A DNA stretch of 64,000 nt from Taibaiella sp. (GCA_013815385.1 JACDGL010000005.1:162117-226116); one strand, 5' to 3'. Counted from the stretch's first letter, positions 49,813-59,904 are shown. Made by a program: numbers and translations. The notes: generated by a model from the letters alone, not told the origin.

Positions 49813-51828
49813 CTATTGGGCCAGCCAGTACTTACGCAGCAGCCACTCACCTGTAGCCAGTAATAGTATCAGAAAGAAATACCATTTCCAGTCTACCAGT
49901 GGTATTGTTTCTGTGGTGGTTTGTATCAACGGTTTTATATCCCTGTTATGGGTTATGCTATCATACAGGGAAGAAATGTTGCCCGCCGGCACCATAGCAC
50001 CATTATATTTTTTCGCTATTCCGTACATAAGCGGGTAGTCTGCCCCTGTCTCCATCATTTCCAGCGGCTGATCGCGCACTACAAAACTTCCGGTAGCATT
50101 ACAGGCTTTCCCGTTATAAACTGTATGCGCGGCATAAGTGTAAGTGCCGCCCGCCCAAATACCTATATTCAGCCGGTAAGCAGTGCCGGAGCGTTCAAAA
50201 GAAAACGCATGTTTACGCCCCATGCTGTCACTTATGGTCAGTTGGGCATCGGGTGTATTTACCTGTTCATTGTTAGCGTTTAGCAGGTACGCATTTATAC
50301 TTATCCGCTCCTGGTCGCTCCATATGTATTTAGGTACTTCCGCCCTGAAGGGCTGTTCATTATTATAAGCCGCAAGAAAAGCTACCGTTTGCCGGATGTA
50401 CTCATCCACTACTTCATGTTTGCCAAAGTTCTTATACTCATACAATCTCCACCGCCATATTCCTTCCCCTGCCAGTATAGCCATAGGTACTTGCCCCTGC
50501 TGCAATGTCCATAAAGGGCCATCGCTGTTTCTTTCTTTAAATAAAACACTTGCACCGGGCATTGATACCGTACCTGAAACAGCACTCTGCAACGGAGGCA
50601 TCTTATCCATAATAGCCTGTATGTTCTGGGGTACAGTAAAGCTGGTAAAAGACGTATTGTACCCGGCTAATACATCATGGAGGGGAACAGGTTGCACTTT
50701 AAGGAAATGCTGCAATTCATTAACTGCCTGCAGATCTGATTGTGGTCCAAGTATCATCCACACAGGCTTGCGTAAATCTTTAGCAAAACCAGTAAGGTGC
50801 GATGGCACCTGGTGGAGTATAATGATCTGGTAGTCATTTATTGCTACAGGCATTTCATCCGCGGTCTTTACGGTTACCTTGTAAGCCTCTATACCACTCA
50901 GCGCCTCTGTTATAGCAGTCACATCAGGATGGGGGGCTGCACACACTATCAGGATATTCTTCTTTTCACCAACCACTTCTACAAATATATCCTGCCTGTT
51001 ATTTGCCGTATTTGCTTCATCATCTGCCGGCGGTACTGAAATAATATAGTGATGAAGGCCCGCTTTTTCTGCTTTTACAGTAAAGGAAACTGTTCTGTCG
51101 TAGCGATCAGTATTTATAGGTATGGGCGCTGTATTCATCATACTACCGCCTTCGTACACTTTTACTGCATTGTTATAGCCTTTACATTTTGTGGCTATGA
51201 TATCTGCCCGAATTTCAAATGTACTGTTAACAGACACCATCTTATTGGCATACACCTTTGCTATCCGTATATCTTTGGGCGTAGCACTATCGCCTATGGC
51301 TACACTATAGAGGTTACCATGCAGATTAGCCTGTTGGTAGAGCGGATTGGTACCCTGGTTATACCTTCCATCACTGGCCAGTATTACCGCGGAAAGATTA
51401 TGCGCCCCATAAAAATCCTGTGCGGCGGCTAATGCCCCAGCTATATCGGTAGCTGGCTGTATGTAGGTAAATACACTATCCTGCTGAACTGCTGCCCCAA
51501 AACCCCATTGCACCACCTTATACTTATCAGATAATTTTTTCAATAAGGCCTGCGCATTTGTGCGATACGTTACAGAATCCTTGCCAAGGGCATCTGCTAT
51601 AGACCTGGAGTTATCCTGTAGGAAAAGGATTACCGGTTTCTGTATTTCATTTTTATTGATTGTTATGGCGGGAGCCAGCAGCAGGAGCAAAGTGGCCAAC
51701 ACTACCAATGAACGCAATAAAGCTGTAAGCCAGGGATAAGGGACCGATCGCTTTTTATCAGCTTTATATATCCAGTAGCCCGCCCCTGCTGATAAACCAA
51801 AAGCAATTATCCAATATAGCAAATACAT
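49813..51828 (-). CDS. Membrane protein with a VWA-like domain, unknown function
   Basis: I start at ATG 51828, which directly precedes the first helix (YLLYWIIAFGLSAGAGYWIY); the frame is open to 51933 but that would cross the start of divergent holB. The protein has 671 residues: two N-terminal helices (second at about 38-58), a VWA-like domain with VILFLQDNSRSI (DxSxS, a MIDAS type motif) and VILASDGRYNQG, then a long beta-rich periplasmic part, and a C-terminal helix WYFFLILLLATGEWLL. Relatives in Bacteroidota sit in the membrane near aerotolerance-type VWA genes, but none is near here. Confidence 0.8.
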   Translation of the reverse strand: MYLLYWIIAFGLSAGAGYWIYKADKKRSVPYPWLTALLRSLVVLATLLLLLAPAITINKNEIQKPVILFLQDNSRSIADALGKDSVTYRTNAQALLKKLSDKYKVVQWGFGAAVQQDSVFTYIQPATDIAGALAAAQDFYGAHNLSAVILASDGRYNQGTNPLYQQANLHGNLYSVAIGDSATPKDIRIAKVYANKMVSVNSTFEIRADIIATKCKGYNNAVKVYEGGSMMNTAPIPINTDRYDRTVSFTVKAEKAGLHHYIISVPPADDEANTANNRQDIFVEVVGEKKNILIVCAAPHPDVTAITEALSGIEAYKVTVKTADEMPVAINDYQIIILHQVPSHLTGFAKDLRKPVWMILGPQSDLQAVNELQHFLKVQPVPLHDVLAGYNTSFTSFTVPQNIQAIMDKMPPLQSAVSGTVSMPGASVLFKERNSDGPLWTLQQGQVPMAILAGEGIWRWRLYEYKNFGKHEVVDEYIRQTVAFLAAYNNEQPFRAEVPKYIWSDQERISINAYLLNANNEQVNTPDAQLTISDSMGRKHAFSFERSGTAYRLNIGIWAGGTYTYAAHTVYNGKACNATGSFVVRDQPLEMMETGADYPLMYGIAKKYNGAMVPAGNISSLYDSITHNRDIKPLIQTTTETIPLVDWKWYFFLILLLATGEWLLRKYWLAQ

Positions 51829-51903
51829 AAAGAAGCAATCTAAAGAAAAATATGCACACCTATGCAATGAAGCCATTACACAATTATTTACTTTTGGCCT
51901 ACC

Positions 51904-53037
51904 ATGTTGTTTAGTAATGTAGTAGGCCAGCACGCTGCAAAAGATGGATTATTGCGTATGTGGCACAGCGACCACCTGCCCCATGCATTAATGCTGGCGG
52001 GCGCGTCAGGTACGGGAGGGTTGCCGCTGGCAATAGCACTGGCACAATTTATTTTTTGTGAACAGAAGCAGGAGACAGATGCCTGCGGTAAATGCCCTAA
52101 TTGCAATAAGGTACAAAAACTGGAACATGCAGACCTGCATGTAAGCTTCCCCACCATTCCGCCCAAACCCGGCGTGAAGGCAATGAGTAGCCATTATATA
52201 AAAGAGTTCCGGGAATTTATAAAGCAGACACCTTACGGCACTACCTATGACTGGCTGCAATTTATAGATGCAGAGAACAAACAGGGCAATATTACCGCAG
52301 AGGAATGCCGGGAGATCATTAATACCCTTAACCTGAAGTCTTACGAAGGGGGTTATAAAGTGCAGCTCATCTGGCGACCCGAATATCTTGGCAAGGAATC
52401 GAACATATTGCTGAAGCTGATAGAAGAACCACCTGCAAACACCGTTATAATACTGATAGCTGAAGATATGGAGGATATACTGCCTACCATACGCTCCCGT
52501 ATGCAACTAATACGCCTGGTACCTATAGGTGCAGGTGCTATTGCGGCTGCACTTACCGAAAGGTCGCATACTGACCCCCGCCAGGCCGCCCAGGTAGCGC
52601 ACCTGGCAAATGGCAGTTATGCAGAAGCCCTGCGCCTGTTGCGCCATAGTGATAATGACCTGTACCCTGAAGCACGTGCATGGTTCAATGCGCTATTTAC
52701 CAATAACGGGCTGGCGATAACCAAATTTGCAGAAGACTGGTCTAAGGCCGGGAGGGAACAGCAAAAGAATTTTCTGCATTATATCATCCGTTTGCTAGAA
52801 GAAGCAGTAAGAATCAGGTATATGCCCCAGCTACAGCCTTCCCTACCCGAAGAGGAAGCATCTTTTGCACGCAGGCTGGCAAGTATGAATATTTCTTTAG
52901 ATGCATTGCAGCAAATGGCCGCCTCTATATCTGATACAATTTTCTATATAGAGCGCAATGCGCATAGCCGTACCCAACTGCACGTATTATCCATCAGGCT
53001 ACTGTACATTATCCAAAACAAAAAACTAACTTTGTAA
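51904..53037 (+). CDS. holB: DNA polymerase III delta-prime-type clamp-loader subunit
   Basis: This 377-residue AAA+ fold protein opens FSNVVGQHAAKDGLLRMWHSDHLPHALMLAGASGTGG. The P-loop lacks the Lys that binds ATP, as in delta prime. Zn-type Cys lie in CGKCPNCNKVQ. The segment QGNITAEECREI and the SRC-like part LLKLIEEPPANTVIILIAED and PTIRSRMQLIRL follow. It loads the sliding clamp together with DnaX and delta. In Bacteroidota it often precedes the ricT gene, as here. Confidence 0.92.
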   Translation: MLFSNVVGQHAAKDGLLRMWHSDHLPHALMLAGASGTGGLPLAIALAQFIFCEQKQETDACGKCPNCNKVQKLEHADLHVSFPTIPPKPGVKAMSSHYIKEFREFIKQTPYGTTYDWLQFIDAENKQGNITAEECREIINTLNLKSYEGGYKVQLIWRPEYLGKESNILLKLIEEPPANTVIILIAEDMEDILPTIRSRMQLIRLVPIGAGAIAAALTERSHTDPRQAAQVAHLANGSYAEALRLLRHSDNDLYPEARAWFNALFTNNGLAITKFAEDWSKAGREQQKNFLHYIIRLLEEAVRIRYMPQLQPSLPEEEASFARRLASMNISLDALQQMAASISDTIFYIERNAHSRTQLHVLSIRLLYIIQNKKLTL

Positions 53038-53153
53038 GGATTGCATAACAATTTTTTAATAATCGGCAGAAACGGCAGGATGACAATACCTTATAAGTTT
53101 TAGATATTAAGGGTCATTACTGTATGCCTGCCTCTATATAAATGTATTTGTAA

Positions 53154-54608
53154 ATGGGCTGTGGTAATTGTGGTACAACCACCGGTGGTAAGCCATCTGG
53201 TTGCAAAAGTAATGGTGGATGCAGTACCGGCGGATGTAACCGGATGAATGTTTTTGATTGGCTCAGCACACTGCCGTTGCAGGATACGCTAAAGCCCTTC
53301 CCGGTAATAGAAGTTTCTTTCAGTAAAGGTAGCCGCAAGGATTTCTACCGTAACAATACAAATCACATACTCGAAAAAGGGGATTATATAGCCCTTGAAG
53401 GTGTGGGAGGGTTTGATATAGGCCAGGTAAGCCTTACCGGTGAACTGGTGAAGCTGCAAATGAAAAAGTACAGCGTTGAGAACAATTCCCAGTTAAAACG
53501 TGTGCTGCACCCTGCAACCGAAGAGGAGATAGCCCAGTATCATAAGCAAAAAGAACGCGAATCGGAAGTTTTGGTAAGGGCTCGTGCCATGGCACGCAGC
53601 TACAACCTGCAGATGAAACTAGCCGAAGCCGAGATACAGGCCGATGGCAAAAAAGCTACTTTTTTCTATACTGCTGATCAGCGAGTTGATTTTCGCGAGT
53701 TGATAAAAGCCTATGCCTCTGAATTCAGGGTGAAGGTGGAAATGCGCCAGATAGGTGCGCGGCAGGAAAGCGGCAAGGTGGGTGGCATTGGCTCCTGCGG
53801 CCGGGAGCTCTGCTGTAGTACATGGCTTACCGATTTCAAATCCGTAAATACTACTGCTGCACGCTACCAGAATCTATCCATCAACCAAACTAAGCTTTCA
53901 GGTCAGTGCGGACGTCTTAAGTGCTGCCTCAACTATGAGCTGGACACTTATATGGATGCCCTTAGCGTATTCCCTGATAATGCCGAGCAGATACAGACAG
54001 TGCAAGGAACTGCTTATCTGCAAAAAAGGGATATTTTCAAGAATCTGATGTGGTACAGCTTTCCCGGTAGCAGCAAGCAATACCCGCTGGCTATTACCCG
54101 TGTAAAGGAAATTATTGTACAAAATAAACAGGGAATTAAGCCTGATGAGCTACAGGCTGTAGAGCTGGAATTAAATACCGGCAAAGCAGTGAAAGTAGAT
54201 GTTGGCTTTGTAAATGATGTAGGGCAGATAACGCTGCGTTCTCTTGAAAAAGGAAATAGAAAGAAAAAACCGGGTGGTGGCAATAACAAACCACAGCTAA
54301 ATGCAGACGGTAGTACCCAGACAACTGAGCGGCCGCAAAACCGGCCTGCAAGGCCACAGGGCGCAAGACCCGATAACAGGCAGCGTGGAGCAGAGCCAGG
54401 TAGCCAACCGCAGAGGCCGCAACAGCCTAAACGCGAAGGCAGCAAGCCAAACCAGCCAAAAAATGAAGGTGCCCAGCAGCCTAACAGACGGCCGCCGCAG
54501 CCGCAAAAAGATAATCCAGGTAATAATAATCAACAGGCACGACGCAACAGGGGCAATAACCCTAACCGAAACAACGATGCCAAGCCGCCGGAACCTACTG
54601 CTGAATAA
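53154..54608 (+). CDS. ricT: RicT/PSP1-family protein with Cys-rich N-terminus and basic tail
   Basis: This 484-residue protein has an N-terminal Gly/Cys-rich segment (residues 1-30, MGCGNCGTTTGGKPSGC). Next is the PSP1 C-terminal domain: FPVIEVSFSKGSRKDFYRN, FFYTADQRVDFRELIKAY, and the two Cys clusters GSCGRELCCSTW and GQCGRLKCCLNYE, which hold iron-sulfur in the RicAFT complex of Bacillus. The last 110 residues are Pro/Gln/Asn/Arg-rich and disordered, ending in tandem NN and RN stretches. In Bacteroidota it usually lies between holB and gldH; gldH is missing here. Its job in this phylum, where RicA and RicF are not obvious, is open. Confidence 0.88.
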   Translation: MGCGNCGTTTGGKPSGCKSNGGCSTGGCNRMNVFDWLSTLPLQDTLKPFPVIEVSFSKGSRKDFYRNNTNHILEKGDYIALEGVGGFDIGQVSLTGELVKLQMKKYSVENNSQLKRVLHPATEEEIAQYHKQKERESEVLVRARAMARSYNLQMKLAEAEIQADGKKATFFYTADQRVDFRELIKAYASEFRVKVEMRQIGARQESGKVGGIGSCGRELCCSTWLTDFKSVNTTAARYQNLSINQTKLSGQCGRLKCCLNYELDTYMDALSVFPDNAEQIQTVQGTAYLQKRDIFKNLMWYSFPGSSKQYPLAITRVKEIIVQNKQGIKPDELQAVELELNTGKAVKVDVGFVNDVGQITLRSLEKGNRKKKPGGGNNKPQLNADGSTQTTERPQNRPARPQGARPDNRQRGAEPGSQPQRPQQPKREGSKPNQPKNEGAQQPNRRPPQPQKDNPGNNNQQARRNRGNNPNRNNDAKPPEPTAE

Positions 54609-54614
54609 AAAACA

Positions 54615-54643
54615 ATGGCTTAGAGGATGATCTTCTAAGCCAT
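54615..54643. terminator. Hairpin between convergent ricT and porin genes
   Basis: ATGGCTTAGA...TCTAAGCCAT with flanking AAAAAAC and ATTTATG. It may serve both genes. Confidence 0.75.
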
Positions 54644-54661
54644 ATTTATGTTCAGGAAGTT

Positions 54662-55990
54662 TTATAATTCTACATGTACCCTTAAGGAAAATACATTTAC
54701 AGGACCCCGGTCTTTGTTATAACCCGGGTTAATAATCAACTGGTAATCGCCGGTGAACCATATACCCCTATCGCCAATTGGTTTATAGCTGTAATAGATC
54801 TCCGTACCCATTTCATTGGAATAAGTGAGCGTACTATCGCCCAACTGGAAACCAAGCCCGCCCGCTGAAAGATAACCTTTATGGTCTTTTGATAAGCCAT
54901 TAGCTAATAGCCCTATACCTAGGTTATCATTCTTTCGTTTCCACGCGGCACCACCAATGTTTAGACCAGCGCATGATGATCGGTCAGCTTCTGTAAATGT
55001 CCAGGTTTCATTTTTACCATCATTGTATCCTAAACGCAGAAAAATACCGACATTCTCAGTTACCGACTGATCAGCACTTATTGCGAAGCCTGTTTTATAC
55101 CTGCCAAATTTGCGGTCAGCTATTATATCAGGCACATTATTCGGATCGCTATTTTGCAGTGCTTCCCTATAGTTACCCATATGCGCTTTATTAACAAAGC
55201 CAAGCAAGCGTATATTACCGGCTCTGCCATTCATACTTATTACCCTGGCTATACTGGCATTCAGGGCATATTCTTCATTCAGATTGGTATTCAGATCCTG
55301 CCCGTTTGCTATTACAGGCATTGCAGCCAGTGAAAGCACATAAGACATTTTGCCCTTCTGCAGTACAGCAGCAGCTGCATACGTATATCCCCGCGTATTG
55401 GCGGCATAGTCCCACGCCCCGGTATTCATCAGGCACCAATTTAAAAATTGTGTACGGGGCGAATTAGCATACAAGTTATTATCCATTAGGTCAGAAAGGC
55501 CGAATTTCCCGATATAAAACTGGAAGTAATCTTTAGGCAATCTGCTCTGTAGCTGGTTTGCAATATCTTCTGTTCTTACTGTTTCCCCATTATGATCTAA
55601 TGCTATTGTCTGCCTGAAAAACCCTCTTGCCAAATAGAGTGTTGGTGCAGGGTCGCCTACCCTAAATGTTTCCCCGTTGGTGGATGCGGCTAAACCAAAA
55701 GCTCCGCTAAGGCCGCTACCACCTGCTACTTCAGGATTAATATATATTTCCCCGCCCTTCCAAAGCCTTGCGCCAAAGAATAATGTTGCAGTAACAGAGT
55801 TTTGTTTTTCCTCACCCTTTCGCAGGCTATTGGACCCTTGGTACGGCGAATGAAAGGCAGGCTTGTACTGGTAGATATAAGTAGTCTGGAAATGCAGATT
55901 AAAGCGTTGCATACTGTCTTGTGCAAACACACTTACAGTAGCAATTAATATAGAAACACCAGTAAAAAAAACCTTCATAAGCCTGATCAT
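54662..55990 (-). CDS. Carbohydrate porin (OprB-like) outer-membrane protein
   Basis: This 442-residue protein has a signal peptide (to SVFAQ). Early conserved parts are LHFQTTYIYQYKPAFHSPYQGSNSL, TATLFFGARLWKGGEIYINPEVAGGSGL and GFAASTNGE-like text. A long series of barrel strands follows, with FYIGKFGLSDLMDNNLYANSPRTQFLNWCLMNTGAWDYAANTRGY, which is the segment shared by OprB-type porins. The last strand ends FSLRVHVEL. It would pass sugars through the outer membrane. The start may be ATG 55990 or 55978. No sugar-use genes lie nearby. Confidence 0.9.
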   Translation of the reverse strand: MIRLMKVFFTGVSILIATVSVFAQDSMQRFNLHFQTTYIYQYKPAFHSPYQGSNSLRKGEEKQNSVTATLFFGARLWKGGEIYINPEVAGGSGLSGAFGLAASTNGETFRVGDPAPTLYLARGFFRQTIALDHNGETVRTEDIANQLQSRLPKDYFQFYIGKFGLSDLMDNNLYANSPRTQFLNWCLMNTGAWDYAANTRGYTYAAAAVLQKGKMSYVLSLAAMPVIANGQDLNTNLNEEYALNASIARVISMNGRAGNIRLLGFVNKAHMGNYREALQNSDPNNVPDIIADRKFGRYKTGFAISADQSVTENVGIFLRLGYNDGKNETWTFTEADRSSCAGLNIGGAAWKRKNDNLGIGLLANGLSKDHKGYLSAGGLGFQLGDSTLTYSNEMGTEIYYSYKPIGDRGIWFTGDYQLIINPGYNKDRGPVNVFSLRVHVEL

Positions 55991-56050
55991 TAACTATTTA
56001 AACATAGTTATACAAAAACCTGCGCGAAGATACTTTTTGTTCAAAACAAA

Positions 56051-56072
56051 AGTGGCTGCTAGCGCAGCCACT
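56051..56072 (-). terminator. Terminator after recQ
   Basis: AGTGGCTGC-tagc-GCAGCCACT; on the minus strand it is followed by TTTTGTTTTG. It lies about 24 bases past the recQ stop. Confidence 0.85.
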
Positions 56073-56095
56073 CATAAAAAATCTATAATAAATTT

Positions 56096-58321
56096 TTAAT
56101 TCGCATATTCGCTCATGAACTTGATGCGCATCATCTGCAGCTGCTCCCTGCTTACATCATTATCTTTAAATTCTTCGTAAGCATTGTCCATATCATCATC
56201 CTGGGTGCTGCGGAAATAGTCAAATATATCTTCCTGTTCATTCTCATCCAGTTCCTGCTCCAGGCAATAGTCCAGGTTCAGCCTGGTACCGCTGGCTACT
56301 ATAGTTTCCATTTCGGTAAGCAGATCGATAAGATTCAGGCCTTTGTTCTTGGCTATAGTCTCGAGCGGTATCTTTTTATCTATGTTTTGTATTATGAATA
56401 CCTTCATACCACTCTTGTTCACCACACTCTTCATTATAAAATCATCCGGCTTGCTGATGTCATTTTCAGTAACATATTTGGCTATCAGGTCTACGAATTT
56501 TTTACCGTAGCGTATCGCCTTCCCCTTACTTACCCCTTGTATCTTTTCCAACTCTTTGAGGGTAGTAGGGTAGTTGGTCGCCATCTCCTCCAGTGAGTTT
56601 TCAAGGAATATAACAAACGGCGGTAAATTCTTTTCCTTGGCTACTTGCCTACGTAGGCTCTTCAGCATGTCAAACATAACAGGGTCCAGCGCTGTAGGAG
56701 CACCGCCACCGGTGTTTACATCTTCTTCCTCATTACCAGTATCCTGGTATTGGTGGTTAAGCGATACTTTAATTGAATAGGGCTTCTTCAGGAATTTCTG
56801 GCCCTTGTCGGTTATCTTCAGCAGCCCATATTCCTCTATATCTTTACGTATCATGCCTTCCAGCATCATCTGGCGTATCAGTGAGTTCCAGAAGTTTGCA
56901 TCCATACCCATCACAAGGCCTGTACCGAAAGACTTCAGCTTATTATGCCTGAATGTAGTTATCTGGGGATTAGCCTTACCCAATATTACGTTTACTACAT
57001 AATCTATCCCGAAGCGCTCATCCAGCTCATTTATAGTGTCCAGCGTTATTTTCACACTGTCTTTCACATCCAGTTTTTCTTTAGGGTTCAGACAGTTATC
57101 GCAGCTGCCGCAATTTTCCCCTGTATACTCTTCCCCAAAATAGTGCAGCAGTAATCTGCGCCGGCATACGCTACTTTCTACATAGGCTACGGTTTCAGTG
57201 AGCAGTTGGGCACCCATTTCGCGCTCGCTAAGGGGCTTATCGCGCATCAGGTGTTCCAGCTTCTGTACGTCTTTATAAGAATAGTACAGCAGGCATTTGC
57301 CTTCCATACCATCACGGCCAGCACGGCCGGTTTCCTGGTAATAATTCTCAAGCGATTTTGGGACGTTGAAGTGCATTACAAACCGCACATCGGGCTTATC
57401 TATCCCCATTCCGAATGCTATAGTGGCTACTATTACATCTACATCCTCCATCAGGAACATATCCTGGCGTTTGGCTCTTATTGGCGAATCCAGCCCCGCA
57501 TGGTATGCTACAGCGCTGATCCCATTTGCATTCAGTGTATTGGCAAGTTCTTCAGTTGTTTTCCGGTTCAGCGTGTAGATAATGCCACTCTTGCCCTTCA
57601 TGGTATTTATAAACTTCACCATGTGTTTCAGGGTTTGTTCTTTAGATCCCTTAGGCACTATTTCATAATACAGGTTCGGCCTGTTAAAAGAGGCAACAAA
57701 TACATTGGGATCTCTAAGTGCCAGGTTCTTTACTATATCATCCTGCACCTTGGGCGTAGCAGTGGCAGTAAGGGCTATTATGGGTAATTCAGGATTTATC
57801 TGGTCGATCATATCTCTGAGCTTACGATACTCAGGGCGGAAGTCGTGACCCCATTCTGATATACAGTGCGCCTCATCTACCGCTATGAATGAAATAGGAA
57901 TATCTGAGAAGAAGGCTATATTTTCCTGCTTGGTTAGCGTTTCCGGCGCTACATACAGCAGCTTGGTACGCCCCTCTGTTAGGTCTAATTTTACTTTTTT
58001 CTGCTGCGTTTTGCTGAGTGTGGAGTTAAGGAAGTGCGCTACATTATCGCGGCTGCTGTAACTGCGCACCAGATCTACCTGGTTTTTCATGAGTGCTATC
58101 AGCGGCGATACTATTATAGCCACACCTTCGCTTAGTATTGCCGGCAACTGGTAGCAAAGCGATTTGCCACCGCCGGTAGGCATTATGACAAAAGTATCTT
58201 TCCCTGCCAGAACGCTTTTTATGATCTGCTCCTGTTCACCCTTAAACCCGTCGAACCCGAAGTTATCGAGTAATAATTTTTTTAAATTAACTTTTGATTT
58301 AGCGGCCGTTGCAGCATCCAT
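56096..58321 (-). CDS. recQ: ATP-dependent DNA helicase RecQ
   Basis: The protein has 741 residues from ATG 58321; a GTG six bases upstream (58327), with AAGG at a good distance, is also possible. Helicase motifs are I MPTGGGKSLCYQLPA, II DEAHCISEWGHDFRPEY, III ALTATATP, V ATIAFGMGIDKPDVRFVMHF and VI YYQETGRAGRDG. A Zn-binding region with CRRRLLLHYFGE and CGSCDNC follows, then the RQC winged helix. The HRDC domain (LKSLRRQVAKEKNLPPFVIF to GKKFVDLIAKY) comes next, followed by an acidic tail of about 120 residues. It unwinds DNA in recombination and repair. The gene is alone on its strand. Confidence 0.95.
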   Translation of the reverse strand: MDAATAAKSKVNLKKLLLDNFGFDGFKGEQEQIIKSVLAGKDTFVIMPTGGGKSLCYQLPAILSEGVAIIVSPLIALMKNQVDLVRSYSSRDNVAHFLNSTLSKTQQKKVKLDLTEGRTKLLYVAPETLTKQENIAFFSDIPISFIAVDEAHCISEWGHDFRPEYRKLRDMIDQINPELPIIALTATATPKVQDDIVKNLALRDPNVFVASFNRPNLYYEIVPKGSKEQTLKHMVKFINTMKGKSGIIYTLNRKTTEELANTLNANGISAVAYHAGLDSPIRAKRQDMFLMEDVDVIVATIAFGMGIDKPDVRFVMHFNVPKSLENYYQETGRAGRDGMEGKCLLYYSYKDVQKLEHLMRDKPLSEREMGAQLLTETVAYVESSVCRRRLLLHYFGEEYTGENCGSCDNCLNPKEKLDVKDSVKITLDTINELDERFGIDYVVNVILGKANPQITTFRHNKLKSFGTGLVMGMDANFWNSLIRQMMLEGMIRKDIEEYGLLKITDKGQKFLKKPYSIKVSLNHQYQDTGNEEEDVNTGGGAPTALDPVMFDMLKSLRRQVAKEKNLPPFVIFLENSLEEMATNYPTTLKELEKIQGVSKGKAIRYGKKFVDLIAKYVTENDISKPDDFIMKSVVNKSGMKVFIIQNIDKKIPLETIAKNKGLNLIDLLTEMETIVASGTRLNLDYCLEQELDENEQEDIFDYFRSTQDDDMDNAYEEFKDNDVSREQLQMMRIKFMSEYAN

Positions 58322-58527
58322 AAGCACTTTTTTTACCTTAAGTAATCAATTCAAATCCGCAGATATATAAATTTTTGTAATTAGTGGAGTTATAAGGTAT
58401 GCGAATTTACGACAGTTAAATTAATAAAACTAAACCACATTTGCAATCATTTTATAAATTAACATAGTCTTTTATGCGGCTTGGCTTTTGCTGTCATTTT
58501 ATTATTTTTATGAAAATCATTGGCTAT

Positions 58528-58641
58528 ATGAAACCGTATAAGATCATGTGCTTAATTGCAGGGCTTGCATTTATTTTTTTATCCGCATGCCACACAGGCC
58601 GACCACCTCTGAGTAGCGGCCAGCGCCATTATAGCCGGTAG
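58528..58641 (+). CDS. Very small lipoprotein (37 residues)
   Basis: This was found by reading the gap. ATG 58528 (an in-frame ATG at 58510 gives six more residues) gives a signal MKPYKIMCLIAGLAFIFLSAC with a proper lipobox. A mature tail of 17 residues, CHTGRPPLSSGQRHYSR, ends at TAG 58639-58641. It resembles the tiny Bacteroidota lipoproteins with PPGQ-type tails, sometimes mislabelled quinol oxidase subunit. No ribosome-binding site stands out, which is usual here. It lies between recQ and the desaturase gene. Confidence 0.6.
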   Translation: MKPYKIMCLIAGLAFIFLSACHTGRPPLSSGQRHYSR

Positions 58642-58755
58642 ACATTTACTGCAATTAAAAAATCAATAAGAAAGGGGAATTGCTAAAAAGCAAGAGAACT
58701 ACCCCATTATTTTCATTATTGGCGTACATTGCCAATAGTATTAAAAGAACAAGTG

Positions 58756-59829
58756 ATGAAGCACCTGACGGAGAATACTGATCCTGTCTATAACCCCAAA
58801 AGATCATCTGCCACAGACAAGTTTTTTCTAAAACTAATTAGGGATGAGCGTGACCTGCCATTTATCTATCTGGCATTAAGCATCACATTTACGCTTATCC
58901 CGCTTGCGGTGCTATTGTATATGCCATTTATCAGCGGCTGGCTTTGGTGGGTGGTTGCTATCGCTTATTTATACTTAAATAACTTTTATTTTAAAGGGCC
59001 TTTTGGCCTCATGCTCCATTGCACCAGCCACAGGGCTTTTTTCCGTAAGGAGTATGGGGCACTTAATCATTACCTACCCTGGGTACTGGGTCCCCTGTTC
59101 GGTCAGAGTCCCGAGACCTACTATACCCACCATATTGGGATGCACCACCCGGAGAATAATATGCCGGAAGATGAAAGCTGCACTATGTTCTACCAGCGCG
59201 ATTCGCTGGCAGACTTTGGCCGTTATTTTACCAGCTTCTTTTTTGTGGGTGTCTATCGCCTTGCGGGGTACTTTCTCCGTAAAAACCGGAAGCGTCTATT
59301 TTACCGCTCTGTGCGTGGCGAGGTACTCTTCCTGGTTATGTGCATAGCATTATGCTTCGTAAATGCGGCGGCTACCATTGTGGCGTTTATACTGCCATTC
59401 CTTATTTCCCGCGTTATCATGATGATGGGCAACTGGGCACAGCATGCATTTATTGCCGCCAATGACCCCGACAATGCGTACCGGAACAGCATTACCTGTA
59501 TCAATACCAAGTACAACCATAAATGCTGGAATGATGGCTACCACATAAGCCACCATATAAAACCAAATATGCACTGGACAGAGCACCCGGTCTTTTTCCG
59601 CAATACGGTGAATGAATATGCAGATAATGATGCTATCGTTTTTGATAACATCCACTTTCTGCATGTATTTGTGTACCTGGTGCGCAAGCGGTACGATCTG
59701 CTCGCAAAGCATTTTGTAAATATCAATGGCCGGTTCGCTGACGATGAAGCGATAATAGAATTCCTGAAAAAACGCACTGAGGCTATACCGATGGGGGAAT
59801 TTGCCCGTACCACATCGGTAGCAGCATAA
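58756..59829 (+). CDS. Membrane fatty-acid desaturase-family protein
   Basis: The ATG at 58756 gives 357 residues; the frame is open to a TTG at 58729. Four or so membrane helices occur. The three His boxes of membrane di-iron desaturases are HCTSH (HxxxH), HHIGMHH, and HISHH, with a further conserved His in NMHWTEHP. The family makes double bonds in lipids or hydroxylates them; in a cold-living cell a role in membrane fluidity is plausible. The next gene is a separate RRM protein. Confidence 0.88.
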   Translation: MKHLTENTDPVYNPKRSSATDKFFLKLIRDERDLPFIYLALSITFTLIPLAVLLYMPFISGWLWWVVAIAYLYLNNFYFKGPFGLMLHCTSHRAFFRKEYGALNHYLPWVLGPLFGQSPETYYTHHIGMHHPENNMPEDESCTMFYQRDSLADFGRYFTSFFFVGVYRLAGYFLRKNRKRLFYRSVRGEVLFLVMCIALCFVNAAATIVAFILPFLISRVIMMMGNWAQHAFIAANDPDNAYRNSITCINTKYNHKCWNDGYHISHHIKPNMHWTEHPVFFRNTVNEYADNDAIVFDNIHFLHVFVYLVRKRYDLLAKHFVNINGRFADDEAIIEFLKKRTEAIPMGEFARTTSVAA

Positions 59830-59904
59830 TACCTGTATCTACCCCTTTCACTTTTTAAAAATAAATTGTACATTTGAATATATCATAACAAAAAAGAACA
59901 CGCC

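Noticed and set aside
51829..51933. N-terminal extension of the VWA-like membrane protein
   Set aside because: It would overlap the start of divergent holB and has no membrane or signal character; ATG 51828 directly precedes the first helix.
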